Origin: Camarhynchus parvulus
Lineage: Eukaryota > Chordata > Aves > Passeriformes > Thraupidae
Length of the DNA stretch: 64,000 nt
Assembly: GCF_901933205.1 (NCBI RefSeq)
Contig: NC_044573.1
Span: forward strand, 53,501,493 to 53,565,492
Direction of reading: 5' to 3'
Translations under genes and position numbers: made by a program
Notes under the pieces: model-generated
Database searches by the model: none
Told to the model about the DNA's origin: nothing
What the model saw: the letters and a program-made list of their open reading frames with translations, nothing else
In this document: positions 14,301-26,100 of the stretch, in pieces
Layout of the letters: each line of letters begins with the position of its first letter
How positions within the stretch are numbered: position 1 is the first letter of the stretch

Positions 14301-16665
14301 GGCAGGCTGGTTTCTAACCTTGTTAGGTAACTCTTCTCTCAGCATAAACAGTGGGAGGAGGGGAAAGCAAACCTTTCTATATGACCCTTTTAAAACAATT
14401 TCTTCTTTTTTGCTGTGTGGAAAGAAGATTTATGCTTAATGAAGATTTTAATGAAGAAATCTCGGAAAGAGAATGCCAATAAAATCTAATTTTTGGACAA
14501 GAAAATCTAATATTTAGAAGTATTTCAATATCCTGGCCTTTGTCCAGATATAATTGAAACACACAATCCAATTACTGTTCTGCACAAAGGACAAAGTAGC
14601 ATTAATTTCCCTTGAAGATGGTTATTAAAGAGATAAACTGTGATTTTTTTCTTATGATGTCAAGGATATGTTTGTTCCCCTAACATATTTGGCCGCTCTT
14701 GCAAGACTGTGCTGTTCTGTTATTAGTTCATCTCTGCTGGCAAAGACAGTTCATTTGAACTTGGTGGATTTGCTAGTGGTCTGAGAAAAGCTTCTTTGTT
14801 CCTGAAAGCCTTTGAAGCAAGAATTTGAAATATTTTGTGTTCAGCAGTAGAAAATTCCAGAATCTTTGTGACTTTGTGATTTCCAAACATTTACCTGCTA
14901 ATGCAAAATAAAGGCTTGCACTTGGAAGACAGAGATACAAAAAGAAAAAGGAGAAAACTTCTTTTAAAAGATGAAAAAGACCCAAGAAAAAGCTGAAAAG
15001 GAGGAGATCAAAGAGAATACAGTAAGCTACAAGAATACCATAAAATTGCAAAAAATAACAGTAATAGAGAATTCACTTGATGGAGGTCAAAATAAATACA
15101 ATCAGGAAATATGAAAGATTAAAAGCATAAAAAGGCCAAGAATAGAAAATATGACTTTTGAAAGACCTTTCATAGGGATTCTACTATATAAACAGAGCTT
15201 TTAAAGTTATAGTTGAAACATTACTTTTTAACATTAGTTACTTCTGCAACTGTAAGTACAGATGAGATGAAAATGTTTTTCTGCTGCTCAGGGGGGATAT
15301 GGGCATTAGCTTTCCTACTGGATCTTGAGGTAGTTCCATAGAAAGCCAGTCCTAAACTTACAGAAAAATCTCTTTTTTTTTTTTTTTTTTTTTGTGAGCC
15401 TAGATGCCCATGTTTATGGTCAATGTTGAACCTTTTAAAGAAAACCTTGCATGAAATAAGGATTCCTTATGAGAAAAGAATATCCTGTGTTTTCTTGGTC
15501 CGAGTTACAGAAGATTCAAGAGTCAAACAGAAGAGTTTCTACTGTGTGATGAAACAAACAGCTTTTAGGATCTGAATAAATTTCGGGTCCCTGTGCCTAG
15601 GCTGACAGAGTTCCCCCTGGCTGCAACAGTGTCTTTTAGCAGATTAGCAAGAATACACCACTTCAGGTTAAACCTGGTGCAATTGAGCACCAGAAAAATT
15701 TGGGCATGACTTCTGGGGGCTATGGCTTGGGCACCAAAATCATATCCACAGCCCCTCCTTTACAGGAACAAATCTTTTTAAACTCATTCTATCACTTATC
15801 ACTTCCTCTGCATTTCTGCAGATTGAGCTTTCCCCAGCAGCACAGCACATGTGTGAATGTGTGTCTGCATACATGTTTTAAAACAATATGCGTAGTGTAC
15901 TTGGAGACAAACCCTTTGGGCAGTTTCTAGCAGGCAGCCAGGTTACCAGCTCCCTACGTGTTCATGCACACATGAACACAATTGTTTGTTACATTTCTCA
16001 CATTCTTATTTTATAAGAAGTACCTATTCACAAATGTTGTTATTAAATCAGCTATTTAAAAATTGTCTGTGAGCAGAAAAGTGTTAGACTAAGTGGCATG
16101 GGGGCTGGGGTGGGAGGACAGACAGGAGAAGAAAACTCAGAAGTAACTGAGCATTTTGTATAATTTTTTAGGAAAAAACTAACTTAGCTGAAGAAAAAGC
16201 ACTTAAAATTTTCAGTGCAAGCAGTATGTTTGCCACTCTGAAAAAGCTATGAAGATCAAAACCAAACAGTTACCATTTAAAACATTTTGTGACCTCTAAT
16301 ATAGCAATCTAATAATGTAATGAGACATAATAAACATGAAAGTATTATAATTATTATACTCTAACGTAGCACCACTAATTATACAGTACATAACACAAAG
16401 TATACAGTAACAGAAGATTTTTCAAATGTATTTCTCAAAAAGCCACTTGAAAAGATGCAAAGCTGAAGGCAGCCAAAAAGCACAATGTATACATTTCCCC
16501 TGCTACTCTCACGTTTGTTGTTGTTATTGTAATTCCAGCAACAGGATTGGTGTATTCTTCTGTGGACCCAAGGCGCTCTCTAAGATCCTGCAGAAGACAT
16601 GCAACTCATATTCATCAGTTGATCCAAGAGGAGTTCAGTTTCACTATAACAAAGAAAGTTTCTAG
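3492..16665 (+). CDS. NOX3: NADPH oxidase 3, C-terminal four coding exons (5' part outside window)
   Basis: Joined exons 3492-3654, 10711-10857, 14172-14296 and 16539-16665 give one open frame of 186 full residues ending in TAG. NOX3 is a membrane flavocytochrome that passes electrons from NADPH through FAD and two haems to oxygen, making superoxide; in mammals it acts in the inner ear and is needed for otoconia. What is seen is the cytosolic dehydrogenase part: VDGPYG, then the NADPH-binding loop GIGVTPF (3568-3588), the block [21 protein letters not shown], the cysteine motif CGPKAL, and the terminal aromatic in NKESF that packs near FAD in this family. All donors are GT and all acceptors AG, and phases agree across every junction. 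The usual family length is about 568 residues, so roughly the last third is here. NOX1 and NOX2 share these motifs; the choice of NOX3 rests on the residues FFCGPKAL and NKESF and on synteny with CLDN20, TFB1M and TIAM2. No frameshift or missing key residue was seen. Confidence 0.9.
5185..5300 (-). repeat. MIR-like SINE relic
   Basis: Read on the + strand this resembles the reverse complement of the MIR core. There is a block like 'ggcttcctta..', then 'gtgggaatag', then 'cacaggtgttatgaggcta', then 'gcttgtaaaatattttgaaa', in the same order and spacing as MIR. It is strongly diverged, as expected of an insertion predating amniote radiation. The match is from memory of the consensus, so limits are approximate. 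Confidence 0.5.
5930..6450 (-). repeat. old CR1-like LINE relic, reverse orientation
   Basis: The phrases 'atccatctagccccatat', 'ctccaatggtggc' and 'ttttttgaatccatgtat' occur in the order seen in old amniote CR1 3' regions found in birds, turtles and crocodilians. Divergence is high. Strand is given on the basis that these phrases are the reverse complement of the element. Limits are rough. Confidence 0.4.
6548..6572. repeat. (GTTT)n simple repeat
   Basis: About six tandem copies of the tetramer GTTT. Confidence 0.9.
10711..10857 (+). CDS. NOX3: NOX3 coding exon b
   Basis: Acceptor TTTGACAG precedes 10711 and donor CAG|GTAATA follows 10857. The exon is 49 whole codons in phase 0 and begins [17 protein letters not shown] and LTGWDESQ are conserved blocks of the NOX1-4 dehydrogenase domain. 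Confidence 0.92.
11270..11366. repeat. compound AT/CA/CATA microsatellite
   Basis: Alternating AT runs, a short ACACAC block near 11331-11342, and a second AT run of about 24 nt. It is likely length-polymorphic. Confidence 0.92.
11580..11598. repeat. (CT)n simple repeat
   Basis: Eight or nine CT dinucleotides in a pyrimidine-rich stretch. Confidence 0.8.
13355..13815 (-). mobile_element. CR1 LINE, 3' end of ORF2 plus 3' UTR
   Basis: On the - strand the translation contains the CR1 ORF2 C-terminal signature: [10 protein letters not shown], then [13 protein letters not shown], then TRKNFFTLR, then HWKRLPREV, in order. The left end (TCATAGAATTGTTAGG) is the reverse complement of the CR1 3' terminus, which carries short ATTCTATG-type repeats. 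Only the 3' end is present, the usual 5'-truncated form made by target-primed reverse transcription. It lies in a NOX3 intron, opposite to the gene. The open frame of 134 codons on this strand is transposon sequence, not a host gene. Confidence 0.88.
13945..14037. repeat. (CTCCCT)n polypyrimidine tract
   Basis: About fifteen near-perfect copies of a pyrimidine hexamer, followed by TTCTCC variants. It lies 135 nt upstream of a NOX3 acceptor. The long open frames reading Leu-Pro or Arg-Glu across it are products of the repeat. Confidence 0.95.
14172..14296 (+). CDS. NOX3: NOX3 coding exon c
   Basis: Acceptor CCTTTAG precedes 14172 and donor CTAG|GTAAGG follows 14296. It begins [11 protein letters not shown] and contains [17 protein letters not shown], a block strongly conserved in NOX1-3. 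It ends with two bases of a split codon completed in the next exon. A long pyrimidine hexamer repeat ends about 135 nt upstream of the acceptor. Confidence 0.92.
14297..16538. other. NOX3 intron of 2242 nt
   Basis: Lies between exons c and d. The only distinct element is a run of 21 T at 15373-15393, which could be an old poly(A) tail on the other strand or a simple repeat. No gene or other repeat recognised. Confidence 0.8.
15373..15393. repeat. poly(T) run of 21
   Basis: Uninterrupted T homopolymer in a NOX3 intron. No recognisable retroelement body was seen on either side. Confidence 0.9.
16539..16665 (+). CDS. NOX3: NOX3 last coding exon and stop
   Basis: Acceptor AATTCCAG precedes 16539. 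With the previous exon it reads [14 protein letters not shown] and ends in NKESF followed by TAG at 16663-16665. The CGP cysteine motif (16561-16569) lies at the NADPH nicotinamide site in the family. No clear polyadenylation signal could be tied to this gene; AATAAA at 18643-18648 is the first candidate outside a CR1 relic. Confidence 0.92.
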
Positions 16666-17284
16666 GCTGTACTTAGCTGTACAATAGATATTACCAGACT
16701 TTGTATTTTTTTCCCATCTTCTCCCATCCTCTACTCATTCTGCAGCATTCAGGCTGGATATTAAGAGTTGCAAATCGAAATAGGTGTATTGACTGCAGTA
16801 GAAAAATGCCATCCTATAGCAGCTAAAGATTTGGACCCCTTCCTTGGCCTTTTCATTGCTTACTTAATGATGCTGTGAATCCCTCTACACCTGTGTGAAA
16901 ACACACACAAACCATAACCTTTGAAGAAAAAGGCATGAGTAAAATGGATATTCAGAGCTGTACTTTGCTGTTGTGTAGATTGCAGGCAATACATCCCTGC
17001 TGTTTAAATCATGCCCATTGAAAATATTTCCTTCCCAGTTTTCTGATTTTACACTCCCACTGCACACACATCCATATCCACATTACATTTTATACCACAG
17101 CAACACTATTTCTATACACTCTGTCAAATTTCAAAGGAGCAAATTTGTTTTGCCGTACCAAGCTACGCACCATTTAAACCTGACATTTCCATGGGAATGT
17201 GTATCCCATGGACTAATATGTACTTAGGTTTAATAGGCTAAGGGAACTACGGAAATATTTTGCACTCAGCAAATGGATCTCATG
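16666..17284. other. NOX3 3' flank, probable 3' UTR start
   Basis: Follows the NOX3 stop codon. No open gene is visible and no canonical AATAAA occurs in this stretch, so the 3' UTR end cannot be placed. Confidence 0.5.
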
Positions 17285-18110
17285 AGACATCCAGCTGAAA
17301 CTGTGGAAAAAAGTTTCATGACAGAATGACTGAGGTGGGAAGGCACCCCTGCCTTCCCCTCCAAACCTCTTGCTCAGAGCTGATTCTGTGAAGAGAGGAG
17401 TGACATCAGCATTCTTCCATTCCTCAGGAACATTCTCCCATCACCATGACTATTCAAAAATAAAGAATGGCAAGTTCCCTCAGCACTTGTGGATGCATCC
17501 CATCAGTTTCCATGGACTTGCTTAAAATATCCCTAACCTGATCTTCCTTCACTGAGGGTAAGCATGATTTTTTTCAGATCTTCCCATTTGCCTGAGAAGC
17601 CAGGGATCTCTGAATGTCAACCTTATCTGTAAGGACTGAAGCAAAACAGGAATTGAGTACTTCCACATTTCTCCATGGCCTTGGGTGCCAAATTCCCCAC
17701 CCCATTCAGCAGCAAAGCAACATTATCCTGGCCTTCCTTTTGTTACTGATGTATGCACAGCAGCTCTTCTTCTTGCCCTTCACTTCCCTCACCAGATTTA
17801 ACTCCCAATGGGCTTTGGCTTTGCTGACCCCATCCCTTCACACTCATTGTCTCTATATTCCCTGCATGATCTGCCCTTGCTTTCACCTCTTGTATGCCTC
17901 CTTTTGTGCTTCAGTTCTGTCAGGAGGGAATTGTTCAACCATATGGATCTCCTACCATCTTCGGCTTAGTCCACAACAAGAAGGATCATATTTGAACCTG
18001 CAGAAGGTGATTCTTGAAAATCCTCCAGTTCCCCTGGACCTCTCTTCTCTCAGGTCCTCTCTCAGGACCACACTGCATGGGAAACTTGTAGGCATTGAAT
18101 TCCTCCTGTG
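17285..18110 (-). mobile_element. CR1 LINE ORF2 fragment (linker and start of reverse transcriptase)
   Basis: On the - strand, blocks characteristic of avian CR1 ORF2 appear in order. First is the region before the reverse transcriptase (about 17700-18100), then a segment reading EVLNSCFASVL near 17630-17665. Next is EDQVRDILSK followed by DGMHPQVLRELA (about 17470-17555), and then VPEEWKNADVTPLF (about 17390-17440). Stops and small indels break the frame, so it is inactive. It is an internal piece lacking both the 3' UTR and the later polymerase motifs. The open frame on the + strand across 17614-18150 is its antisense shadow. Confidence 0.85.
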
Positions 18111-21100
18111 TCCTCTCCATGTCACGTGTATTAGTGTACATGCACTTTAGAAAGGCACCCAGTCATATGAGTTTTCCAAAAGGTGTTAGATCTTTCCCCA
18201 CCCTGCTTTTCTGTAGGCACTTTCTAGTTTGTGTGGATACCTAGGACTAGATCCCTTCTGCCCTGTATTTTTGGTTGTGACATCTCTCCTGCTCACATCA
18301 TCCTGGACACTTTATTTGTTGCTCCAGTCCACCACCTCCTCATTCGATTGTTGGTCATCCACTCCCTGCCCATCACACAATATTCCCATAAGCTAAAAAA
18401 GGGAGAAAAAATATTTCCCTCTATCTCAGCACAGAAAGTAAAAACACTCCATATTTTAGTTGGACTGAGGTGTAACAGTTCACTAGGATCACATAATTTA
18501 TCCAGCCACGTGATAAAAATGGGAGATAGGAAACATCCTGCGTATGTCAGCATCCGAATGACAAACAGATGACAACATTATATATGTATCCTTACCCACA
18601 GGCAAAAAATGCCCACTAGAGGGGACATAACTGTATAGACAAAATAAACAGAACAATGAAAATTATGACAGATAATTTGTTTTATATGTCTTCTACTAGG
18701 GGATATGGTGTCTGTGAACTGAAATTGTTCCACAATATACAGTTGTATTATTATTGTTAAGTTTAGGGCAACACATCTTTGTTTTAAAATAGTTGAAGTT
18801 TTTTTAAATGTCTGCCTATGTGAAATGATTAATGCAGAGCATACTGTGTTAGCAGTAGAGTGAAGAGAGAATTAGAGCCTCTGCCAGTTCACCTAGAGGC
18901 ATTTATCTTTTATTTTTTCCCCTGGTGCCCATGCTGAGCCTCAGGGTAAGCTGACACATTTTCTAATATAAATTAAGCTTTTTTTTTTTAATGTGTGTTG
19001 AAAATCTTGAAGGAAATGAGAAATGTGTGTAGGCACCAATAACAGCTGCCATTGCATGAAAGAAAGAGGTGACAATTTCCTGCAGATTCTGAATGATTGT
19101 CTTAATGGGGTTGGATCGGAGGTAACAAGCACAAAGATATTGTGCTGCCAGAAAAACAGGATCTGTTCTCCCCCCAGCCTCATGCAGCAAGATGTAACAT
19201 TTAGCTTCTGGCTCAACATGGCATCTCTTCACTGCTTTGATTTATTCCCACTTTTGCAAATCACTGTGGTATGCTACAGGAGATGCATTTAGAGCCCTTG
19301 TTATAGTTCATTGAGTAGCACTGCTGTTATCACCACCAGAGGAGAATTTCTCTTGCATCAAGACTGAGTGACCTAGAATAAAGGAAAAATAATAATAATA
19401 AAAAAAAAGTGGGGAGGTTCGTTGGATGAGGATGAAACTGCATTTAGGTTGAATGAAAATCCCTTTATTACAAATACAATTTGAATCAAAATGGGAACTA
19501 GGAAAATTTGGCTTCCTGCCTTGTTTTGAATAACACTGAGCACACAGCAGCTATGATAATGTGAGTGCATATGTAACGACTCTATTATTATGTTTATATA
19601 TGGAAACATCATTCACTGTCAGGGAAAATGAAAGATATCTTCATGGATTTGTCCATTCAGCTGCTTCAGCAGGAAGTGTTCAGCACTGTGTAGGAAAATA
19701 TTATTAAATAAAATATAGTCATAACAGCACAGACTCACCACATCCTGTGACAGAAAACTAATCATAGACAAGGATCATAAATATACAGATTAATTACTTT
19801 GGCTCTGACAATAAAAAGACTGCTATTATAATGATTGAAGTTTTGTTATGATAATTTAAGTTTATTCACTAGGAATTGTAAATTGAAATACATGGGCTTA
19901 TATGTTCTGGCTTTCCCCCCTCTCCCCCTTCTTCTAAGTTGTATGTAGTAGAAACTATTTTAGTAAATTTGTTCCTTAGTTTACACTAAAATATTGAAGA
20001 GAAACTGCCACTCTTAACAGAAAATCCATCATAGGATGTCTGTGCCATATCAACACTATTACAAGGACTCTCCTGCTTCTTTCCTGCTTTTAGGTATAAT
20101 CAAATGGCTTAGTGGAAATACTGTTAACTGCAAAAAAGTGACAAACTTTTCAAAGGTTTGAGTGCTTTTGATTAGCAGGAGATTTTATAAGAACTGCCTT
20201 AAAGGCAGCTTAGTTGCCTTCAGAAAAGCAATAAACTAAATTATATGGTAGATTTATAATCTCAACTGGTTAACAATTTCAGTGATTTTTTTCTTGATGG
20301 AAAATTACCTGAATTTCTTCAGCAACAGAGAAAAGGAAAAGAAAAAACTGACAATGCTTCCACACCCAGCTCACTCTATAAATACAAAAAGCTTAAATGA
20401 AACATGCATAGTTAACCAAGAAAGGAGGAATGCAAACCTTTGAGGGTCAAAGCAGCATAGCAGGTGATGGGCTGGAAGGTGCAATACTTCCTTGTATCTC
20501 CTGACACTTCTCAGGCAATCACATACCATGCATGAAGTCACCTTGTTGACCACAAACAAGGTGCAGGACACTCTATCAAGGACTGGCTGTCCTAACCCTT
20601 CCTAGTGCAGTAACCTGGCTCAGTTGACACTTTCCCACCTCAGTCACATCCTCTGTTCTGCCGTAGCACTCTGACTCCTCCTGTGTGATCACTTAATTGT
20701 CTGAGAAATTCTGTGTTTCTGCTGAACAAAACTGGGTGTCCATTTTTCAAAAATGTCTACTTACATGTTACTGAATATGTTCAAATGAGAGTGGGCTGAT
20801 GATTTGCATTTTAAAACTCTAACCAGTTAGGTCTATTTAACAGGAGTCTACTTGTCCTTCAACAAGTCATATCTTGCAGTGAAAAAAATCTCAATTACAC
20901 AATGGGTCTTAATATATGGGAACAAATGCGCTAGTTGACATGGAAACACACTTTTTCTCAAAAGCAAGAAAGGACAAAAAAAGCTTAAACTCTTTAAAAG
21001 ATATATTAGCATCCTTTCAGAATACACAGAAGGAAACAAAAGTTGTATAGTATAATGAACCACTCAAACCAGCATATTTTTTCAAAGGCTATCTGCTTCA

Positions 21101-23034
21101 AATATTTGCATCTATTATCTCTAAACAATAATGACTTCTAACATGGTAAGACATTTGTATTCATTGAGGATAAAAGCCCTGAGCCTGCCAATACTTACAC
21201 ATGTGCTTTACTAACTTCAAACAATCTTTTTACTATCCTAGAGGACTAAATATGGTTTCCTTTGAAGCTCATGCACAGAGGACTGATGTCAGGCTCAAGG
21301 CTGGGTCCTGAAGGCTGATCTCTATTATTCAGCTATTGCACTACCAGACTGTCTTGATACCTGTCTAGAGACCAATTCTCTGGTACAGTAATTCTGAATA
21401 TGAAAGATAACTTACAATCATGCTCGCCTTAAGGTACACAGATAAGATTGCACTTACACACTCTAATAAAAGGCCTAGTTTCTAATGGTCTTGCAGCTCT
21501 TATTAAGGAAAAAAAAAGTGGGCTTGGGAAGAGAGCTTTTATCTTCTTTTATTTTGGCCAAATGATGAATATGCACATCTGAACATTTTATTCTGTGGAT
21601 ATATGCAAATAAGGAGCAGAGGGGGCAAATAAGAGCCTGTCCTCTGAGACAAAATTCCTGGTCTTCAGCGCACTGCAGACCATTCCCCAGTATCACTGCC
21701 TTAAACGCTGAACCTCCTGTGCCCTTGCTTGAGACAGGTTCTTTGCACAAAAGCAACATTTTTCCTCCTGCTGCTGTCTAAGGCTGTAAAAACCTTCACA
21801 GAAATCATTATTGTCAAAAACCTGAACTAAATGGGACTTTGTGAGCAAAGATAAGGATGTGTGCCCAAGCCGAAGCTAACACACAGTAGTTGCAGCGTGG
21901 ATGCACACAGGAAATTTGCAGATACCTATCTGCTTTAGATATCACACACAAAATTCCCTCTTACTGTAACAAGCACAATGGATTTGTTCTCATGTTTCTA
22001 GGAATTCACCACGGTTAAAAAAATGAAAGACAAATTCAAAAGGTCTCAGGAACATAATCAACCTGCAACATATCACACACATTAATTATACATTACCACA
22101 CAATTACATTTAGATAAAAATGTTTAAATTTAAGAATGCCCACTATTTTCTCATTAATATTAGTTAAATATCCATGTAATTTTCTGAGTTTTTGTGCTGC
22201 TAAGAAAATTCAGAGGGCTATGCAGAATGCATACCAATGTAGAGTTAGCCATTTAAGATCACTCTTTTTTAGATTCCTTACCACACTGGCAAGAGGAAGA
22301 TAGTTAAGAAGCACAGTTGGACAACTTTGAATTTAATATCAAAGCTTTGAGGACTAAACAAACAAATGTATGCTGTGATACTGGTCAACACTGAAGTTAC
22401 TTCAAATACAAATCATGGGGAGAACAGATAGATTTGACTGAACTGGACTTTGTGTAATACAAACATGCCCAAGTACAATTTCTCTGACAGGAATGTACAT
22501 CAACTATCTTATTATGTGTTTGGCATTACAAAGATGTATCTATAGTAAGAAACATCAAGGATAATAACAAATGCTGGCCACCCAACATCTATCTAAGCAA
22601 GTCCATCATCCTTCTATAACACTGTGCTTTCATAAAGGAGCCTGAAAATGCTTTAAAAATGGTCTGCTGCTGGGAGGTGCTGAACTGAAAATGCTTTTAG
22701 CAAAACTAAAAGAAACTTTATCTGCTCAGCATTCTGCAGAATCAAATTTGGAGTCCAGACAACAAAATTAACCAGAGTTTTTGCCAAAATGAGGACAGTA
22801 GAATCTGGATGTTAGTCCACACCGGTGCTGAATGATATACTGCAAATATTGAACACGGAACTTCAAAGAAAAAAAATTAATTCTAAACCGTCTGACTTGT
22901 TTATAATGAAGTAGCCATTGCTTTGTTACATGCTGATTGTCGTATTGCTATACATATAGATAGCCATGAATAAAGTCTAAGTGGAGTTCAAAATGCTTTG
23001 AATGTACGTTTTCTCACAATGTCATTGCCAGATG
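18111..23034. other. intergenic, nothing recognised
   Basis: AT-rich sequence with scattered short frames on both strands and no splice-linked coding pattern. AATAAA at 18643-18648 is a possible distal NOX3 polyadenylation signal. Confidence 0.5.
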
Positions 23035-23150
23035 GAAAATTTATTACTCCTAGTTTTAGTTGAGGAACTGAGTCACAGAAATGCTAAGTGGTTTGCCTCA
23101 AGCTCTCAAAAGAATGTCAGGACAAGGATTAAACAGGCTTTCAGGACAAA
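23035..23150 (+). repeat. MIR-like SINE relic
   Basis: The + strand shows the MIR core order: 'gaggaactgagtcacagaaa', then 'gctaagtggtttgcctcaag', then a degenerate 'caggacaaggattaaacag'. It is clearly diverged. Limits are approximate and the match is from memory of the consensus. Confidence 0.5.
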
Positions 23151-26100
23151 GACCATACCTTGAACTGTTACAGCAATCTCCCTCTCCTATAGACTGTATT
23201 ACATATATTTGACACGACCCTTAAAAATATCTGTGAGCTTTCTGAATGAACACAAAACTGATTTGAATTATTTTCTGTTCTATTGTTATTTGAGCAGCAT
23301 GGTTTGAAAGGCAGGTGTTTTGATTCTCAGGACCAGTATGATTCATAATTGCTTACTCTAGAATTCTATCTATGATATAAAGCATGCACTGAAAAGCAGA
23401 TCCTCTGGCAGACCATGAATGACTTCTGTGTTAAAATAGGAGATCTAAAACAAAAACAAAAACAAAATATTAGAAAAGAAACAAGGTTTGGGGTTATTAC
23501 TAAGAAATATTATTAAATATCTGAACATAGATTTTGATGCTGGACTCAAGCCTGATCCTACTCTGAGCAAAGAACACAGGAAAATGTTTGTTGCCTCCCA
23601 TAACAGGATCCAGCTAAATACCAGACAGCACAGCATTGTACTGCCAGGAAAGCCAAGATTTCATTTTCAGTTAGGGCAGATCAGAAAATTTTCAATTATT
23701 AAACCGCCTCTTAATAGAATTCCTGTCAAGAATATACAATAAAAGTAATAAAGCTAGGTAAATAAGCAACATTCTGCTTCAGCTTCCTGGGAGGCACTCA
23801 TTGTCTCTATGACCATTTCAAGGCAACACCACATTTGTTTGCTTTCTGATTTCTGTCACCTTGCCTGTACTTCAAGAATTTTCTAAGATTGCAAAGGGGC
23901 ACCCAGTTATTTCTTATGAAAATCCTCTATTAACAGCTTAAAATAAATTCTAACATAACCAGATATGAAGTCTTCATCGTGACTCTTCATCACTTCACTT
24001 ATTGGCTCCATAGCCACCCAGACTAATGTTTTTGGTTATTGCCCAACTTAAAGGTATATTAAAGCTGTGTCTGCAATAATACTATTTACAAGAGTAAATT
24101 CATTCATTCTCATTCTATTCCCTAGTATTTTCTATTATATTGATGCTAGGGAAGGAAGGATTTAGAACACTTCACCCTCTGCAGCACTAATCAGAAAACA
24201 TTTATGAACACTTGCAGTTGTGATGGGAAGAACAGAAGGCATTTTATTATGCTGACTTCATCCTTTTTCTTTTGATTGGTGTTAACTAGCATACAAAGAT
24301 CCAAGGCTCATCAGAGGAAAGGGATCTATGCATTTTCAAAATTTGCTTTTAATAAAATAAATCTGAGGGGGGGGGAATGTCATTCATACCTTACATAGTA
24401 AGTTCAACTCCACTAGCTGCCACAAAGCACTGGAGCATACTGTTAAGACGAGGAATGAAAACTATTCTAAAAGACAATATCAATCTAGAAATTCAGTCAT
24501 TGAAAGCCTGCTTCATGAACTGAAGCTAATTAATGCTTGCATGTAGGGTTGAACCCAAACCATCAGAATTATAGCAGCTCCACAGCTGAATTACTTTTTT
24601 AGTACGCTGCCACTTAAAATTCCACCCAGTCACTTTAAAAGGATGGAGCACATGATTAAACTGTGATATGGAAAGGGAAAAAATGAACAATTAAAGTAAA
24701 AATCTCCCTAAACCCAGAGATTACCTAAGACATTTAAATACAGAATGCCTTTATATTGCAAAAGTGCTTTCTGCAAAAAACATCCTTTAATTATCTTCAC
24801 AGAGTTACTGCTTGTACATCCCTGTTTAGAAGATTTAGAAAAGGTATTTTTGTCAGCTCAGTCTTACATAGCTGCTTCAGTAAAGGACTTGAATATCCAA
24901 GTATCAAATTCCAACGACAGTGTTGACAGTGTGAACTATGCCAATTTTTAAAGCAGAATGATTTTTGTGTGCAGATGTCTGGAAGAATATAAATATGAAA
25001 ATATTACAATAAAAACCGAGGCTAGACTAGGCAGACCCCTTCACCTTAGGAGCAGGAAAAAGCATAGACCATTCTTATGATAATTATGAATCTACAGTAT
25101 TCGCAAGATATTTTCACATTTAGCAAAATTACTTTAACTTGGGATATTGTCCATGACAGTGCTTTCACAAACCTTTATGTTTCATTGGCATTCCTTGATG
25201 CTCTTGTTTGGATACTTTGCTTTGTGAAATAGACAAGAGTAAGATTTCAGTGTGTGATTAGGCTGGGAGAAGATGATCAGATGAATATGGCTATAAAACC
25301 CACATCTGCTAATGTCTCTAAATGACGCTACAGCTGTTGAAAATCATAACATTTAGTTGTCTAGGTTATCAACTACATCAAAATTATATTTAGAACTGGA
25401 TTTTTCATCAAATGCATGGGATCATCAAAGGTAACATCTCAAAAGGAATTGAGTTAAGAGACTAAATCACATTGACTTTCAATGCGATGCAGGCATCCAT
25501 GTGACATAAATATGTGACATATATAGATTAGTATTTTCAATACTAAGCCATGTCAAAGGCACGAAGGCTTTTGCAGTGTTGGGAACCAGCACACTGTAAT
25601 TGTGAAGATGTCAAAGGGAAGGGAGACGCAGAGGAAGTGCAAGAGGGGGCACAGCATTTCTAGAAACCATTGTTCATTGAAGCATAGTTCTTCCTTCTAC
25701 CAGGAGTAGCTGGAAGTCTTACTCAGGCTGCCTTGTGGAATTATTGTCTTCTTCCTGGTGTTTGCACTTGTTGTGACATGCAAACTGAGCCAGCTTAAGA
25801 GATTCAAACTAGCATGGCTTTGGCAATCCTCTGTCATAGTCAGAAAAGATGAAGATCAGTCCCTTAGTGGAGCAAACACGAACAACAAGGCCTTGCTCAG
25901 TGGCAGAATGGGTGGTAGGGCAATATGAGCTGCAGGAGGTTGTAAAGTAGGTGGAGGCCTTAGCAATAATTCTCTTTCAGGTATGTCACACAAACAGAAG
26001 GAGTATTAACATGGCAGCAGCTCCTTTACAGATGTTTCAGAGTGATCTCTGAGGCCCCTAAATGTCCCAGATGTGAATGAGTTGTTTTTGTGCACAGCAC

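Noticed and set aside
3492..16665. Assignment of the oxidase exons to CYBB (NOX2) or NOX1
   Set aside because: The dehydrogenase motifs are shared, but the C-terminal residues and the CLDN20-TFB1M-TIAM2 neighbourhood fit NOX3.
17614..18150. 178-codon open frame on the + strand
   Set aside because: It is antisense to the CR1 ORF2 fragment, which explains the sequence fully.
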